The position numbers were made by a program, and so were the translations under genes. A stretch of 15,861 nucleotides of DNA from Patescibacteria group bacterium (GTDB taxonomy: Bacteria > Patescibacteriota > Minisyncoccia > Phycocordibacterales > JANLHH01), in contig JANLHH010000003.1 of the NCBI GenBank assembly GCA_024654605.1, forward strand, positions 1 through 15,861, in the 5' to 3' direction. This document shows positions 1 to 7,036 of the stretch, in pieces (positions within the stretch are counted from its first letter, which is position 1; every line of letters starts with the position of its first letter). The notes beneath the pieces are model-generated. The model had not been told where the DNA came from. It saw only the letters and a program-made list of their open reading frames with translations, and did no database searches.

Positions 1-425
1 CTCGTTTCATAATCCGTACGGTGACTGAGTCCAACCGCTTCAATCGCTTCTTTTGCCATGCGTTCCCACTGTGTTTCCTTGATGCCTGAATACAAAAGCG
101 GCAGTTTCACATTTTCGAGCACGCTCGTACGCGGCAGAAGATTGAACACCTGAAACACAAAGCCCATTTTTTTATTACGGATATGAGCAAGTTCATCTTC
201 GCTGTATTCATCCATCAACTTCCCATCAAATCGGTAAGTCCCCGATGACGGCCGGTCCAAAAATCCCAACATATGCAGAAGTGTTGATTTTCCGGACCCC
301 GACGGTCCCATAATAGACACGAATTCTCCGGGCTCAATATTAAGAGAAATACCCTGCAACACTCGTGTTTCCACATTGTCTTCAAGGTAGGTTTTTTCCA
401 GATTTTTTGCTTCTATCAGTGCCAT
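1..425 (-). CDS. MacB/LolD-type ABC transporter ATP-binding protein (3' end outside window)
   Basis: ATPase subunit expected to power an exporter of the MacB/LolD (FtsX-like permease) class at the cytoplasmic face of the membrane. The visible 141 codons start MALIEAKNLEKTY. They show a Walker A motif GPSGSGKST, followed by LHMLGFLDRPSSG as in MacB/LolD ATPases, and a Q-loop region FVFQVFNLLPR (most relatives have FVFQQFNLLPR). The signature motif, Walker B and the C-terminus lie beyond position 1. The start is the first ATG after the stop of the adaptor gene, 9 nt upstream, so the two genes are almost certainly co-transcribed. No Shine-Dalgarno sequence is visible. The expected next gene is an FtsX-like permease outside the window (inference). 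The substrate cannot be read from the sequence. Confidence 0.93.
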   Translation of the reverse strand, partial: MALIEAKNLEKTYLEDNVETRVLQGISLNIEPGEFVSIMGPSGSGKSTLLHMLGFLDRPSSGTYRFDGKLMDEYSEDELAHIRNKKMGFVFQVFNLLPRTSVLENVKLPLLYSGIKETQWERMAKEAIEAVGLSHRTDYET

Positions 426-434
426 AAACAGCGG

Positions 435-1982
435 CTATTTATACTCAAAGACAATAACCTCTTCCCCTTCTTCTATGCCGGAGAGGATCTCAGTCTTTCC
501 ATCAGACCCGCGAAGTCCCGTTGTTACCTTGCGTGTTTCAATAGTGCCGTCCTTGTGCAATACCCGCACGGATTGTTCTCCCTCATTAACACTCACGGCT
601 CGCGTCGGTAATGCAATAATATCTTCTCTTTTGTCAGTGAGAATACTTACGTCCGCGGTCATGCCGGATTTTACTTTTCCTTCATGGTCAATAAATTCCA
701 ATATCACTTTGTAGGTTGACACACCCTCCACCACCGTTTCAGCAGGATCAATTCTTTGCACAAGCGCTTCAAATACCTCTCGGTCACCATATGCATCAAG
801 GGTGAACGTAGCCTTATCGCCAAGCTTTACATTGGCAATATCCGCTTCGGGAACAAGCGCTTCAATCTCAAAACGCGATTCGGATATGATTCTCACCATA
901 ACGGCGGCCGGCGACACCACCTCCCCGACTTTGGCATTCTGTTCCGTAACAATACCGCTAAAAGGAGCGCGGATAAGAGTTTTCGCAAGTTGCGCTTGGT
1001 AATTCGCCACTTGGGCTTCTTGTGACTTGACTCGAGCCTCCTCTGCCGCAATCTGCTCCACAGTTGCCCCTGCTTTCTTTAAAGCCAATTCGTTGCTTTG
1101 GAGTTCAAGATCGGATTGCGCGGTAACGAACTTACTCCGAGAGAGAGCAAGATTGGTGGTCGCGGTATAAATAGCGGTGCGTGCAGTAACAATATTGGCC
1201 TTATAACCATCAATGGTAGTCTGTGAAAGCGCAGATGTTGGCGTCAGGCTGTTCACAGCTAATGATACTTTGTCTAAAAACTCCTTGATCTTTTGTGTAT
1301 CGCTTATGACGGCATCCAGATAACGGACAGGATCGTCAGCCATTTCTACCAATGAGTGTTCCCAGCTGATAAGAACCTCTTCAACCAAAAGCCGTTGCCA
1401 TTCAATATCCGTCTTGAGCTGGCTGTTTGCTAATGTAAAATTAAAACTTGGGTTGGCACTGTGAGGATTGACAAATACTTGATCGGCGTAATTTCTCACT
1501 GCATTGTCCGCTTTTGTAAACGAATCTTGGATACTACTGCTGAGATCTTTTTTGGCTTCGTCCAACGATTTTTTAGCATTCGCGATTCTGGTCTCCTGCA
1601 CGGTAATTTCTTCCGAGCGCGTTCCCTTTTGCAGTTCGGCAAGTTGTGCTTGCGCAACGGAGAGATTCGCTTGCGCCTGAAGAAGCAGAGCGTATGTCTC
1701 GGCATTTTCCAAGCGCACTACGGTTGCGCCAGCGAGCACTCGATCGCCGACATCGGCATAGACATCGGCAACACGCCCACTTTTTTCAAACGCAAGATCC
1801 ACATGACTGAACGGGGTCACTTTCCCCGTAACGCTCACTTCTTGTACCAGATCTCCTCGCTCTACTGTTAAAACGTCGTATGGCGACTCTTCGCCCTTTT
1901 GGGTATAGAAATAAATACCTCCCGCGAGCACCGTGATGACAGCAATCAAAATAATGCTTCTTTTGCTTAGTTTATATGCCAT
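435..1982 (-). CDS. HlyD/MacA-family membrane-fusion adaptor protein
   Basis: Adaptor subunit of an ABC exporter, anchored in the cytoplasmic membrane and projecting outward. An N-terminal membrane segment spans about residues 9-27. The two halves of a biotinyl/lipoyl-like domain lie around 52-92 (GKVTPFSHVDLAFEKSGRV) and 336-366 (LIRAPFSGIVTEQNAKVGE). A beta-barrel region follows (about 370-450), then a C-terminal membrane-proximal domain (about 455-515). Between the lipoyl halves is a helical region of roughly 240 residues, much longer than in MacA, whose whole protein is near 370 residues. It consists of a coiled-coil hairpin (AQANLSVAQAQLAELQKG and QAQVANYQAQLAK arms) broken by a largely helical insert at about 150-300. 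The stop is TAG. The gene precedes the ATPase by 9 nt and is divergent from the SIMPL gene. If the host is monoderm, the partner of the hairpin tip is unlikely to be TolC. Confidence 0.9.
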   Translation of the reverse strand: MAYKLSKRSIILIAVITVLAGGIYFYTQKGEESPYDVLTVERGDLVQEVSVTGKVTPFSHVDLAFEKSGRVADVYADVGDRVLAGATVVRLENAETYALLLQAQANLSVAQAQLAELQKGTRSEEITVQETRIANAKKSLDEAKKDLSSSIQDSFTKADNAVRNYADQVFVNPHSANPSFNFTLANSQLKTDIEWQRLLVEEVLISWEHSLVEMADDPVRYLDAVISDTQKIKEFLDKVSLAVNSLTPTSALSQTTIDGYKANIVTARTAIYTATTNLALSRSKFVTAQSDLELQSNELALKKAGATVEQIAAEEARVKSQEAQVANYQAQLAKTLIRAPFSGIVTEQNAKVGEVVSPAAVMVRIISESRFEIEALVPEADIANVKLGDKATFTLDAYGDREVFEALVQRIDPAETVVEGVSTYKVILEFIDHEGKVKSGMTADVSILTDKREDIIALPTRAVSVNEGEQSVRVLHKDGTIETRKVTTGLRGSDGKTEILSGIEEGEEVIVFEYK

Positions 1983-2005
1983 ATTTGATTGATAGAATGT
2001 TATGT

Positions 2006-2034
2006 TTTATATGGTCATAATAGCACTTGAACAA
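2006..2034 (-). promoter_or_regulatory. candidate promoter for the exporter operon
   Basis: On the minus strand, TTGTTC (2029-2034) and TATAAA (2006-2011) are separated by 17 nt. The -10 box matches the consensus at 5 of 6 positions and the -35 box only in TTG. Transcription would start near 1999, leaving a leader of roughly 17 nt without a Shine-Dalgarno sequence. Assigned by eye. Confidence 0.4.
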
Positions 2035-2074
2035 GAAAAAGCTATGCATGAAAGTTAAGCGTGGCAAAACACTA

Positions 2075-2103
2075 TTGGCAAAGAGGAATACGGGGGTTAT
2101 ACT
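2075..2103 (+). promoter_or_regulatory. sigma70-type promoter of the SIMPL gene
   Basis: TTGGCA (2075-2080) and TATACT (2098-2103) are separated by exactly 17 nt, a near-consensus housekeeping promoter. Transcription would start near 2110, giving an AT-rich leader of about 39 nt with no Shine-Dalgarno sequence before the ATG at 2149. It lies in the 166-bp divergent gap between the exporter operon and the SIMPL gene. I see nothing else structured in that gap. Confidence 0.6.
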
Positions 2104-2148
2104 AAACACAAGTAATTACTAACAATTTACATAATCTATAAATATAAT

Positions 2149-2961
2149 ATGAGCGAAAAAGTAAAAAATTATCTGGGAATTGCCGGCGTTGTCGCACTCG
2201 GCGCGTTCGCACTCTCCGCCGTAGCTTTCGTCAGTACGTATTCGCGATCGATTGAACCGTCTTCATTCCGCAGTTTCAGTGTCAGCGGCGAAGGAGAGGT
2301 GGTTGCGATTCCCGATGTGGCGGAGTTTACGTTTAGTGTCATTACTCAGGGCGGAAAGGATATCCCCGCGCTTCAAAAAGAAAACGCGAACACCGCAAAT
2401 GCGATCATCGATTTTCTGAAAGAGAATGGGGTGGACAAAAAAGACATCAAAACACGATTATATTCCGTGGAGCCGCGTTATCAATACTATGACTGCAATA
2501 ATATCCGGCCGGTGTATAACGGCGTAAGCACGTATCCCGAACCAGTACCATGCCCTCCTCCGGAGATCGTCGGTTACAACATTAACCAAAGCGTTCTGGT
2601 AAAGGTGAGAGATTTTGACAAGGCGGGAGAGTTACTTGCCGGTACTACCCTGCGAGGCGCAAATCAAGTTTCCGGACTTTCCTTTACCATAGATGATCCT
2701 GATGCATTGCAAACGCAGGCGCGTACGGATGCAATCGCGAAAGCGCAAGAGAAAGCGAATGCAACCGCCAAGGCGGGCGGATTCCGAGTCGGCAGATTAC
2801 TCTCCATTGATGAAGGATACACACCGTACTATGATTACGGTCTGAAAACCACAGCCGAGTACGGAATAGGTGGCGACGCTTCTGTCGCGCCTTCCCCTTC
2901 CATTGAACCCGGTTCACAAGAAGTGAAGGTCACTGTGGTCATGAGATTTGAGATACGATAA
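2149..2961 (+). CDS. membrane-anchored SIMPL-domain (DUF541) protein
   Basis: 270-residue protein with an N-terminal membrane segment (about 8-28) and an extracytoplasmic SIMPL/DUF541 domain. Family hallmarks are FSVSGEGEVVAIPDVAEFTFSV near residues 43-64, LKENGVDKKDIKTRLYSVEPRY around 90-111, a GYNINQSVLVKVRD strand (142-155), ARTDAIAKAQEKA in the second half, and a closing VKVTVVMRFEIR. The family includes the Brucella surface antigen BP26/Omp28 and is of unknown biochemical function. Between PRY and GYNINQ there is a loop of about 30 residues carrying the only two cysteines, C116 and C135, flanked by Tyr and Pro. They could form a disulfide on the outside of the cell (inference). The gene is monocistronic: good promoter upstream, terminator directly downstream. 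It converges on the peroxiredoxin gene. Confidence 0.9.
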   Translation: MSEKVKNYLGIAGVVALGAFALSAVAFVSTYSRSIEPSSFRSFSVSGEGEVVAIPDVAEFTFSVITQGGKDIPALQKENANTANAIIDFLKENGVDKKDIKTRLYSVEPRYQYYDCNNIRPVYNGVSTYPEPVPCPPPEIVGYNINQSVLVKVRDFDKAGELLAGTTLRGANQVSGLSFTIDDPDALQTQARTDAIAKAQEKANATAKAGGFRVGRLLSIDEGYTPYYDYGLKTTAEYGIGGDASVAPSPSIEPGSQEVKVTVVMRFEIR

Positions 2962-2967
2962 CTAATC

Positions 2968-3000
2968 AATAAAAACCCCGCTCTTGGCGGGGTTTTTATT
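2968..3000. terminator. bidirectional intrinsic terminator between the SIMPL and bcp genes
   Basis: A perfect 14-bp stem (AATAAAAACCCCGC pairing with GCGGGGTTTTTATT) surrounds a 5-nt loop, TCTTG. The A-tract on one side and T-tract on the other make it a rho-independent terminator on both strands. It begins 7 nt after the SIMPL stop and overlaps the stop codon of bcp (TAA, 2996-2998), so one hairpin serves both convergent genes. Confidence 0.9.
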
Positions 3001-3469
3001 GCTTACTTTTTATGGCGCGAACATCATTTAAAACTTCTTGCGGATGGAGGGCCGGTTTGACCTTTTCGTAGTGTTTTACCACGATTCCATTTTTATCAAT
3101 CAGAAAAGATTCGCGCTCTATGCCCATGTATTTTTTTCCATACATGGATTTTTCCACCCAGACGCCGTACTTCTGTAATACTGTCTTACCTTCATCGGAG
3201 AGAAGCGGAAAATTCAAGCGGTGCTTGTCGCAAAACGTCTTGTGTCGCGCACTACTGTCGGCAGAGACGCCGAGTACAGCCACCTTCTCTTGAATGAGCT
3301 CTTTCATGAGATCGCGAAATACTTCCGCCTCTATGGTACACCCAGGAGTCATATCTTTAGGGTAAAAATACAAAAGAAGCATCTGCCCTTTGTAGTCGGA
3401 CAAGGACCGGATGACCCCATCTTGATCTTTGAGCTTAAAACTTGGTGCTTTTTTATGTATCAAATTCAT
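2996..3469 (-). CDS. bcp: thiol peroxidase, Bcp/PrxQ-type peroxiredoxin
   Basis: 157-residue cytoplasmic peroxiredoxin expected to reduce hydrogen peroxide and organic hydroperoxides using thioredoxin-like donors. The AhpC/TSA fold is recognisable from APSFKLKDQDG, the catalytic motif YFYPKDMTPGCTIEAE with peroxidatic Cys44 (T41 and P42 of the PxxxTxxC motif), VLGVSADS, and NFPLLSDEGK. The resolving cysteine five residues after the peroxidatic one, present in E. coli Bcp, is replaced by Glu49. The only other cysteine is Cys80 (TFCDKH), 36 residues downstream, the spacing known for PrxQ enzymes with the resolving Cys in helix alpha-3 (such as Xanthomonas PrxQ). It is therefore probably an atypical two-Cys enzyme with an intramolecular disulfide. 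It is divergent from the DsbA-like gene. No clear Shine-Dalgarno sequence precedes the ATG. Confidence 0.93.
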   Translation of the reverse strand: MNLIHKKAPSFKLKDQDGVIRSLSDYKGQMLLLYFYPKDMTPGCTIEAEVFRDLMKELIQEKVAVLGVSADSSARHKTFCDKHRLNFPLLSDEGKTVLQKYGVWVEKSMYGKKYMGIERESFLIDKNGIVVKHYEKVKPALHPQEVLNDVRAIKSKQ

Positions 3470-3507
3470 GGCTTTATATTACCACACACGAAAGCGGCAT
3501 TATTGAT

Positions 3508-3537
3508 ATTATAAGATATTATTTTCTTCCCTGCTAA
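3508..3537 (-). promoter_or_regulatory. candidate bcp promoter
   Basis: On the minus strand a perfect TATAAT (3508-3513) is preceded at 18 nt by TTAGCA (3532-3537). It lies in the 146-bp divergent gap upstream of bcp. Two direct GATATTAT repeats 10 bp apart on the plus strand (3505-3512 and 3515-3522) overlap the -10 box and could bind a regulator, but the region is very AT-rich. Confidence 0.45.
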
Positions 3538-3615
3538 CAAGCGGCGGGTATTTCCAAATTTCTAGCGGATATAGTACAATATACCAACGTTACTAACCAA
3601 TAAAAGCAAGTATTC

Positions 3616-4332
3616 ATGGAAAAACAAAACAATCTCACTGTTCCTGTTGCGATCATTGTAGCGGGGGTTCTCATCGCCGGAGCGGTCTTTCTCACCAGTG
3701 ACAAAAGTAAAAACACGGTCGCCGACAACAAAGAGGAGCCTGCAAAAGCAGCGGAGATCACGCTTGCGCCGATAACCGAAGATGACCATCTCCTGGGAAG
3801 TCCTAACGCAAGTATCATTATTGTGGAATACTCAGATACGGAATGCCCATACTGTAAATCTTTCCATCCAACGATGCAACGCATTATTGATGAGTACGGA
3901 AAGAACGGACAGGTGGCGTGGGTATATCGCCATTTCCCTCTTGATTCTATTCATCCAAAAGCAGACAAGGAAGCGGAAGCAACCGAGTGCGCGGCAGAGC
4001 TTGGCGGGGAAAGCGCATTCTGGGCTTATCTCGATAAAATATACGAAATAACTCCTTCCAATAATAATCTTGATCTTGCCCTTCTTCCCGATATCGCGAC
4101 AGGGCTCGGTTTAGACAAGGTAAAATTTGAAGAGTGTCTCGCTAGCGGACGATACGCGCAAAAAGTTGAAGATCAATACCAAAGTGGTGTTACCGCAGGA
4201 GTACGCGGAACGCCTCACAGCATTATCGTGACCACCAAGGACGGCGCAAAATACCCTCTTTCTGGCGCACAACCTTACGCAACGGTAAAACAGATTATTG
4301 ATGCGGGATTAGCTGATCAGGCAAAACAATAG
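3616..4332 (+). CDS. membrane-anchored DsbA-like thiol-disulfide oxidoreductase
   Basis: 238-residue protein of the DsbA/thioredoxin_4 class, expected to make or reshuffle disulfides in exported proteins. An N-terminal membrane segment (about 9-27) anchors it with the catalytic domain outside. The active site is Cys77-Pro-Tyr-Cys80 in YSDTECPYCKSFHPTM. The cis-proline loop is GVRGTPHSIIV, and YRHFPLDSIHPKA and ATECAAELGGESAFW are typical of the family. Two further cysteines lie in TEC (C125) and FEEC, positions often seen in this subfamily. There is no DsbB or VKOR partner in the window. It is monocistronic: divergent from bcp with a perfect terminator directly downstream. A weak -10-like TACAAT (3575-3580) lies upstream, but I could not assign a good -35 box. 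Confidence 0.92.
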   Translation: MEKQNNLTVPVAIIVAGVLIAGAVFLTSDKSKNTVADNKEEPAKAAEITLAPITEDDHLLGSPNASIIIVEYSDTECPYCKSFHPTMQRIIDEYGKNGQVAWVYRHFPLDSIHPKADKEAEATECAAELGGESAFWAYLDKIYEITPSNNNLDLALLPDIATGLGLDKVKFEECLASGRYAQKVEDQYQSGVTAGVRGTPHSIIVTTKDGAKYPLSGAQPYATVKQIIDAGLADQAKQ

Positions 4333-4337
4333 TCAGT

Positions 4338-4379
4338 GCCAACAAAAAACTCCACGATTCCGTGGAGTTTTTTGTTGGC
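4338..4379. terminator. bidirectional terminator between the DsbA-like gene and sufT
   Basis: A perfect 19-bp stem (4338-4356 with 4361-4379) has a 4-nt loop ATTC. The core is AAAAAACTCCACG / CGTGGAGTTTTTT, flanked by GCCAAC / GTTGGC. A- and T-tracts inside the stem make it usable on both strands. It lies 5 nt after the stop of the plus-strand gene and 6 nt beyond the sufT stop, so it should end both convergent transcripts. Confidence 0.9.
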
Positions 4380-4385
4380 TAGCGC

Positions 4386-4688
4386 CTAAACACCGAGCAT
4401 TTCGCGAAGGTCCGGTCCTGGTTCCCATGGCGGATCAAATGTCAGTTCCACTCGCACGTCTTCAAATCCAAGTCCTTCAATAGCGCTCTCAATTTGAGCG
4501 ATCAATTCATCGGCAAACGGACAAAAGGGGCTAGTAAGCGTCATTAGTATTTCCACGCCGGGAACACCCGTTTTTTGTGAGTCATCCATGCTGATAGCGC
4601 GAATAAGGCCGAGCGTTATGATATCAATACCAAGCTCAGGGTCTTTTATCTCTTTCAATTTTTCATGAATATCTTTTTCTGTATGCAT
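4386..4688 (-). CDS. sufT: SufT/MIP18-family (DUF59) iron-sulfur assembly factor
   Basis: 100-residue cytoplasmic protein of the DUF59/MIP18 family, which helps deliver or mature Fe-S clusters. Hallmarks are the N-terminal IKDPELGIDIITLGLI (family pattern DPE-hydrophobic-(V/I)DLGLI), the central LMTLTSPFCPFADELIAQIE with conserved Cys56, and the C-terminal VRVELTFDPPW. It is the last gene of the suf cluster, 27 nt after sufC, and is followed by the shared terminator. That gap holds a short direct repeat TACGAAT (minus strand) but no obvious promoter or Shine-Dalgarno sequence. Co-transcription with sufC supports the role of an accessory Fe-S factor. The precise step (assembly or trafficking) cannot be read from the sequence. 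Confidence 0.92.
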   Translation of the reverse strand: MHTEKDIHEKLKEIKDPELGIDIITLGLIRAISMDDSQKTGVPGVEILMTLTSPFCPFADELIAQIESAIEGLGFEDVRVELTFDPPWEPGPDLREMLGV

Positions 4689-4715
4689 ATTATTCGTATA
4701 GATTCGTACTTCATA

Positions 4716-5438
4716 TTACTGAAATCCTTTTTCTTCTATCTTCTTTATCAATTCACGCCCACCTGATGCAATAATCGCGCCGTCCTTCATGATATGCACC
4801 CTCTCCGGTGCAATGTGCTGAAATATCTTTGTGTAGTGGGTAACGAGCAAAAATCCTGTTCCTTCTTTCTTTAAAAGCTCAATACCGGCAAATACTTTTT
4901 TGAGCGAATCAATATCAACACCGGAATCTATCTCGTCAAGAAAAGCAAATTGCGGCTGAAGCACCATGAGTTGTAATACCTCCGACTGCTTCTTTTCGCC
5001 GCCGGAGAGTCCTGCGTTCACGAAGCGTTTAAGAAAGGAGGTGGAAATACCGACAAGATTCGCACGTGCTTCAAGATACTTATAAAACTCCAAAACGGAA
5101 GTAGTCGCGTTTTTGATGTGATGATGAGCCTCGCGCAAAAAAGTAGCGAGCGTAACCCCCTCTACTCCCGGTAAGATCTGCTGGGAGAGAAAGAGTCCTT
5201 TGCGCGCTTTTTTATATGTGGGCATATTCGTAATATCTTCTCCATCAAGGGCGATTGTTCCGCCTGAGAGCGCATATCTCGGATGCCCTAAAATGACATT
5301 AAGCAGTGAGCTCTTGCCCGAACCATTGGGTCCCATCAGCACGTGCACCTCTCCGGAGGAAATCGCTAAAGACACATCGTTTACGACGACTTTTCCATTC
5401 ACCTCCGCGCTTAGATTTTTTATCTCAAGTTTTGCCAT
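4716..5438 (-). CDS. sufC: Fe-S cluster assembly ATPase SufC
   Basis: 240-residue soluble ABC-type ATPase that binds the SufB scaffold and drives its conformational change during cluster assembly. The sequence shows Walker A GPNGSGKS (36-43), the Q-loop (Q86/Q87), the SufC-type signature LSGGEKKQSEVLQLMVLQPQ (144-163), Walker B FAFLDE (164-169), D-loop SGVD and switch His201. Family members normally read DETDSGLD where this one reads DEIDSGVD, a mild change. Length is typical (about 245-260). The start lies 2 nt after the sufU stop, with a weak GGAA preceding the ATG, indicating translational coupling. SufC normally binds a SufB-SufD heterodimer. No SufD is encoded nearby. Confidence 0.96.
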   Translation of the reverse strand: MAKLEIKNLSAEVNGKVVVNDVSLAISSGEVHVLMGPNGSGKSSLLNVILGHPRYALSGGTIALDGEDITNMPTYKKARKGLFLSQQILPGVEGVTLATFLREAHHHIKNATTSVLEFYKYLEARANLVGISTSFLKRFVNAGLSGGEKKQSEVLQLMVLQPQFAFLDEIDSGVDIDSLKKVFAGIELLKKEGTGFLLVTHYTKIFQHIAPERVHIMKDGAIIASGGRELIKKIEEKGFQ

Positions 5439-5440
5439 AA

Positions 5441-5815
5441 TTATTCCATAGTCTTAATGCTATCATTGAGCGCCTTATACGCAAGCAACGCGCAATTGAC
5501 TCTTCCGGGACTAATGGGAATACCAAGCATGTTATAGATGTCCCCCGGGGAGATGAGTGCGAGTTCTTTGGCCGTTTTGCCTTTGATTGTCTCGGTGAGC
5601 ATGGAAGCGGCGGCGATGCTTATCGCACACCCTTCTCCTTCAAACGCCACATCTCTCACCTTATGCTCTTGGTCAAATTTTATATAGAGCGTAAGGTCAT
5701 CTCCGCAACTTGCGTTCCGTCCTCTTTCTTTGATATCAAAATCGACAAGCACACCCTTCCCGTGCGGGTGTTTGTAGTGATCTAAGATATTTTGTTTATA
5801 GAGTTCTTCGTCCAT
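5441..5815 (-). CDS. sufU: SufU/IscU-type sulfur-transfer scaffold protein
   Basis: 124-residue NifU N-terminal-domain protein that accepts persulfide sulfur from SufS and passes it to the SufBC scaffold. The three ligand cysteines are present: Cys37 in NASCGDDLTLYIK, Cys63 in GEGCAISIAAASML, and Cys108 in SPGRVNCALLAYKAL. Asp39 follows the first Cys as in the family. The GRVxCAxLAxKAL ending and the position beside sufS point to SufU rather than housekeeping IscU. At 124 residues it is shorter than Bacillus SufU (about 147), lacking much of the insertion between the second and third cysteines. The gene lies 5 nt after sufS and 2 nt before sufC. No Shine-Dalgarno sequence is visible. Confidence 0.93.
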   Translation of the reverse strand: MDEELYKQNILDHYKHPHGKGVLVDFDIKERGRNASCGDDLTLYIKFDQEHKVRDVAFEGEGCAISIAAASMLTETIKGKTAKELALISPGDIYNMLGIPISPGRVNCALLAYKALNDSIKTME

Positions 5816-5820
5816 ATTTT

Positions 5821-7035
5821 TTAAGCAAAAATGCTTTGCGCTTTTTTGATCCCCAAAACAAGTTTATCAACATCCTCTTTAGAATTATAGAGATAAAAGC
5901 TCGCGCGAACGAGAGCCGTTACGCCAAGCGCACCCATGAGAGGCTGTGCGCAATGATGCCCCGAACGGACAGCAACTTGACCGCGACTGAAGATTTCCGC
6001 CACATCATGAGGATGAATTCCTTCTACGAGGAATGAAACGATGCCGGCATTTTTGCGCGGGTCGCCTGCGCAATAGAGGGTAACCCCTTTGATGCTTCGC
6101 AGTTGCGAAAGGGCGTATTCGGTGACATCGCGCACGTGATGCTCAATATTGGAAAGACCAATGCGGGAGAGATATTCTATCGCCGCCGCAAGACCTATGG
6201 CACCCGCGATGTTCTGCGTGCCCGCCTCAAAGCGCGCCACCGTGGAAGCAAATTCCGCCGTGTGGGTATCTACCCTCTCTACCATGGAGCCTCCAAAGAG
6301 GCTCGGTTTCAAAGAGGCGAGGCGTTCCTTTTTCCCATATAACACGCCGATACCGGTCGGACCGCACATTTTATGCCCCGAGAAAAACAGGAAGTCGCAA
6401 CCGAGCTCTCTTACACTAATCGGCATATGGCCAACCGCTTGCGCCGCGTCAACAATGAGGATTGCGCCAGCCTCTTTGGCGAGTTCCGACAAGCGCTTGA
6501 TGTCATTGATGGTACCGAGCACATTGCTCGCAAGTGTTACGGAGATTATCTTTGTCTTTGAGGTGATAAGTTCACGCGCTTTTTCATAATCAAGATCAAC
6601 ATCCTCCGTAAGCGGGATATGTTTGAGCGTAAGTCCGCGGCGCGAAGCCAGTTCTTGGAGAGGGATAAGGTTGGAATGATGTTCCATTATCGTCGTAACA
6701 ATCTCGTCTCCCTTCTCTAGAGGCAGCGTCTTTTCAAGACTGTAGACAAGCATGTTTGAGGCTAAGGTTGAGCCGGAAGTGAAGACAATCTCCTCCGATT
6801 CTGCCGAAAGAAAGCGCGCCAGTGTCTCTCGCGCTTGCTCATACTTGTCCGTTGCGATTTCACTTAATTCATAGACACCGCGATGAATGTTGGCGCGGTA
6901 TTTTGTGTAATATTCATCCATTGCCGTAAGACCCAGAAGCGGCGTCTGAGAAGTTGAAGCGCTGTCCAGATAAGCAAGAGCGGGAGAGCTTTCAAATATG
7001 GGAAAATCTTTTTTTATGGTCGCGGTGTCTAGCAT
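5821..7035 (-). CDS. sufS: cysteine desulfurase SufS
   Basis: 404-residue PLP-dependent enzyme (aminotransferase class V, type II cysteine desulfurase) that removes sulfur from L-cysteine as a protein persulfide. The PLP lysine is Lys222 in FFSGHKMCGPTGIGVLYGK. The catalytic Cys362 is in VAVRSGHHCAQPLMGAL, with the short loop of SufS-type enzymes. IMEHHSNLIPLQ (His119/120), DAAQAVGHMPI, FEAGTQNIAGAIGL and the C-terminal RASFYLYNSKEDVDKL are further signatures. Length is normal for SufS (about 405). The usual TRGTTE near residue 86 reads TSGSTLASN. The start ATG lies 1 nt after the sufB stop codon (TGA-T-ATG), so translation is likely coupled. Confidence 0.96.
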   Translation of the reverse strand: MLDTATIKKDFPIFESSPALAYLDSASTSQTPLLGLTAMDEYYTKYRANIHRGVYELSEIATDKYEQARETLARFLSAESEEIVFTSGSTLASNMLVYSLEKTLPLEKGDEIVTTIMEHHSNLIPLQELASRRGLTLKHIPLTEDVDLDYEKARELITSKTKIISVTLASNVLGTINDIKRLSELAKEAGAILIVDAAQAVGHMPISVRELGCDFLFFSGHKMCGPTGIGVLYGKKERLASLKPSLFGGSMVERVDTHTAEFASTVARFEAGTQNIAGAIGLAAAIEYLSRIGLSNIEHHVRDVTEYALSQLRSIKGVTLYCAGDPRKNAGIVSFLVEGIHPHDVAEIFSRGQVAVRSGHHCAQPLMGALGVTALVRASFYLYNSKEDVDKLVLGIKKAQSIFA

Positions 7036-7036
7036 A

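Noticed and set aside
1461..1871. 136-codon plus-strand ORF opposite the adaptor gene
   Set aside because: It is antisense to a clear HlyD-family gene, has no recognisable domain and no promoter or ribosome-binding site. The many other ORFs opposite suf, rpoD, dnaG and rpoC were rejected for the same reasons.
3552..3580. Promoter of the DsbA-like gene (TTCCAA, 17 nt, TACAAT)
   Set aside because: The -10 box is acceptable but the -35 box is poor, so I mention the -10 in the gene entry and do not call a promoter.
4689..4715. Separate promoter for sufT in the 27-nt gap
   Set aside because: Only a short TACGAAT direct repeat is present, with no paired -10/-35 boxes, so co-transcription with sufC is simpler.
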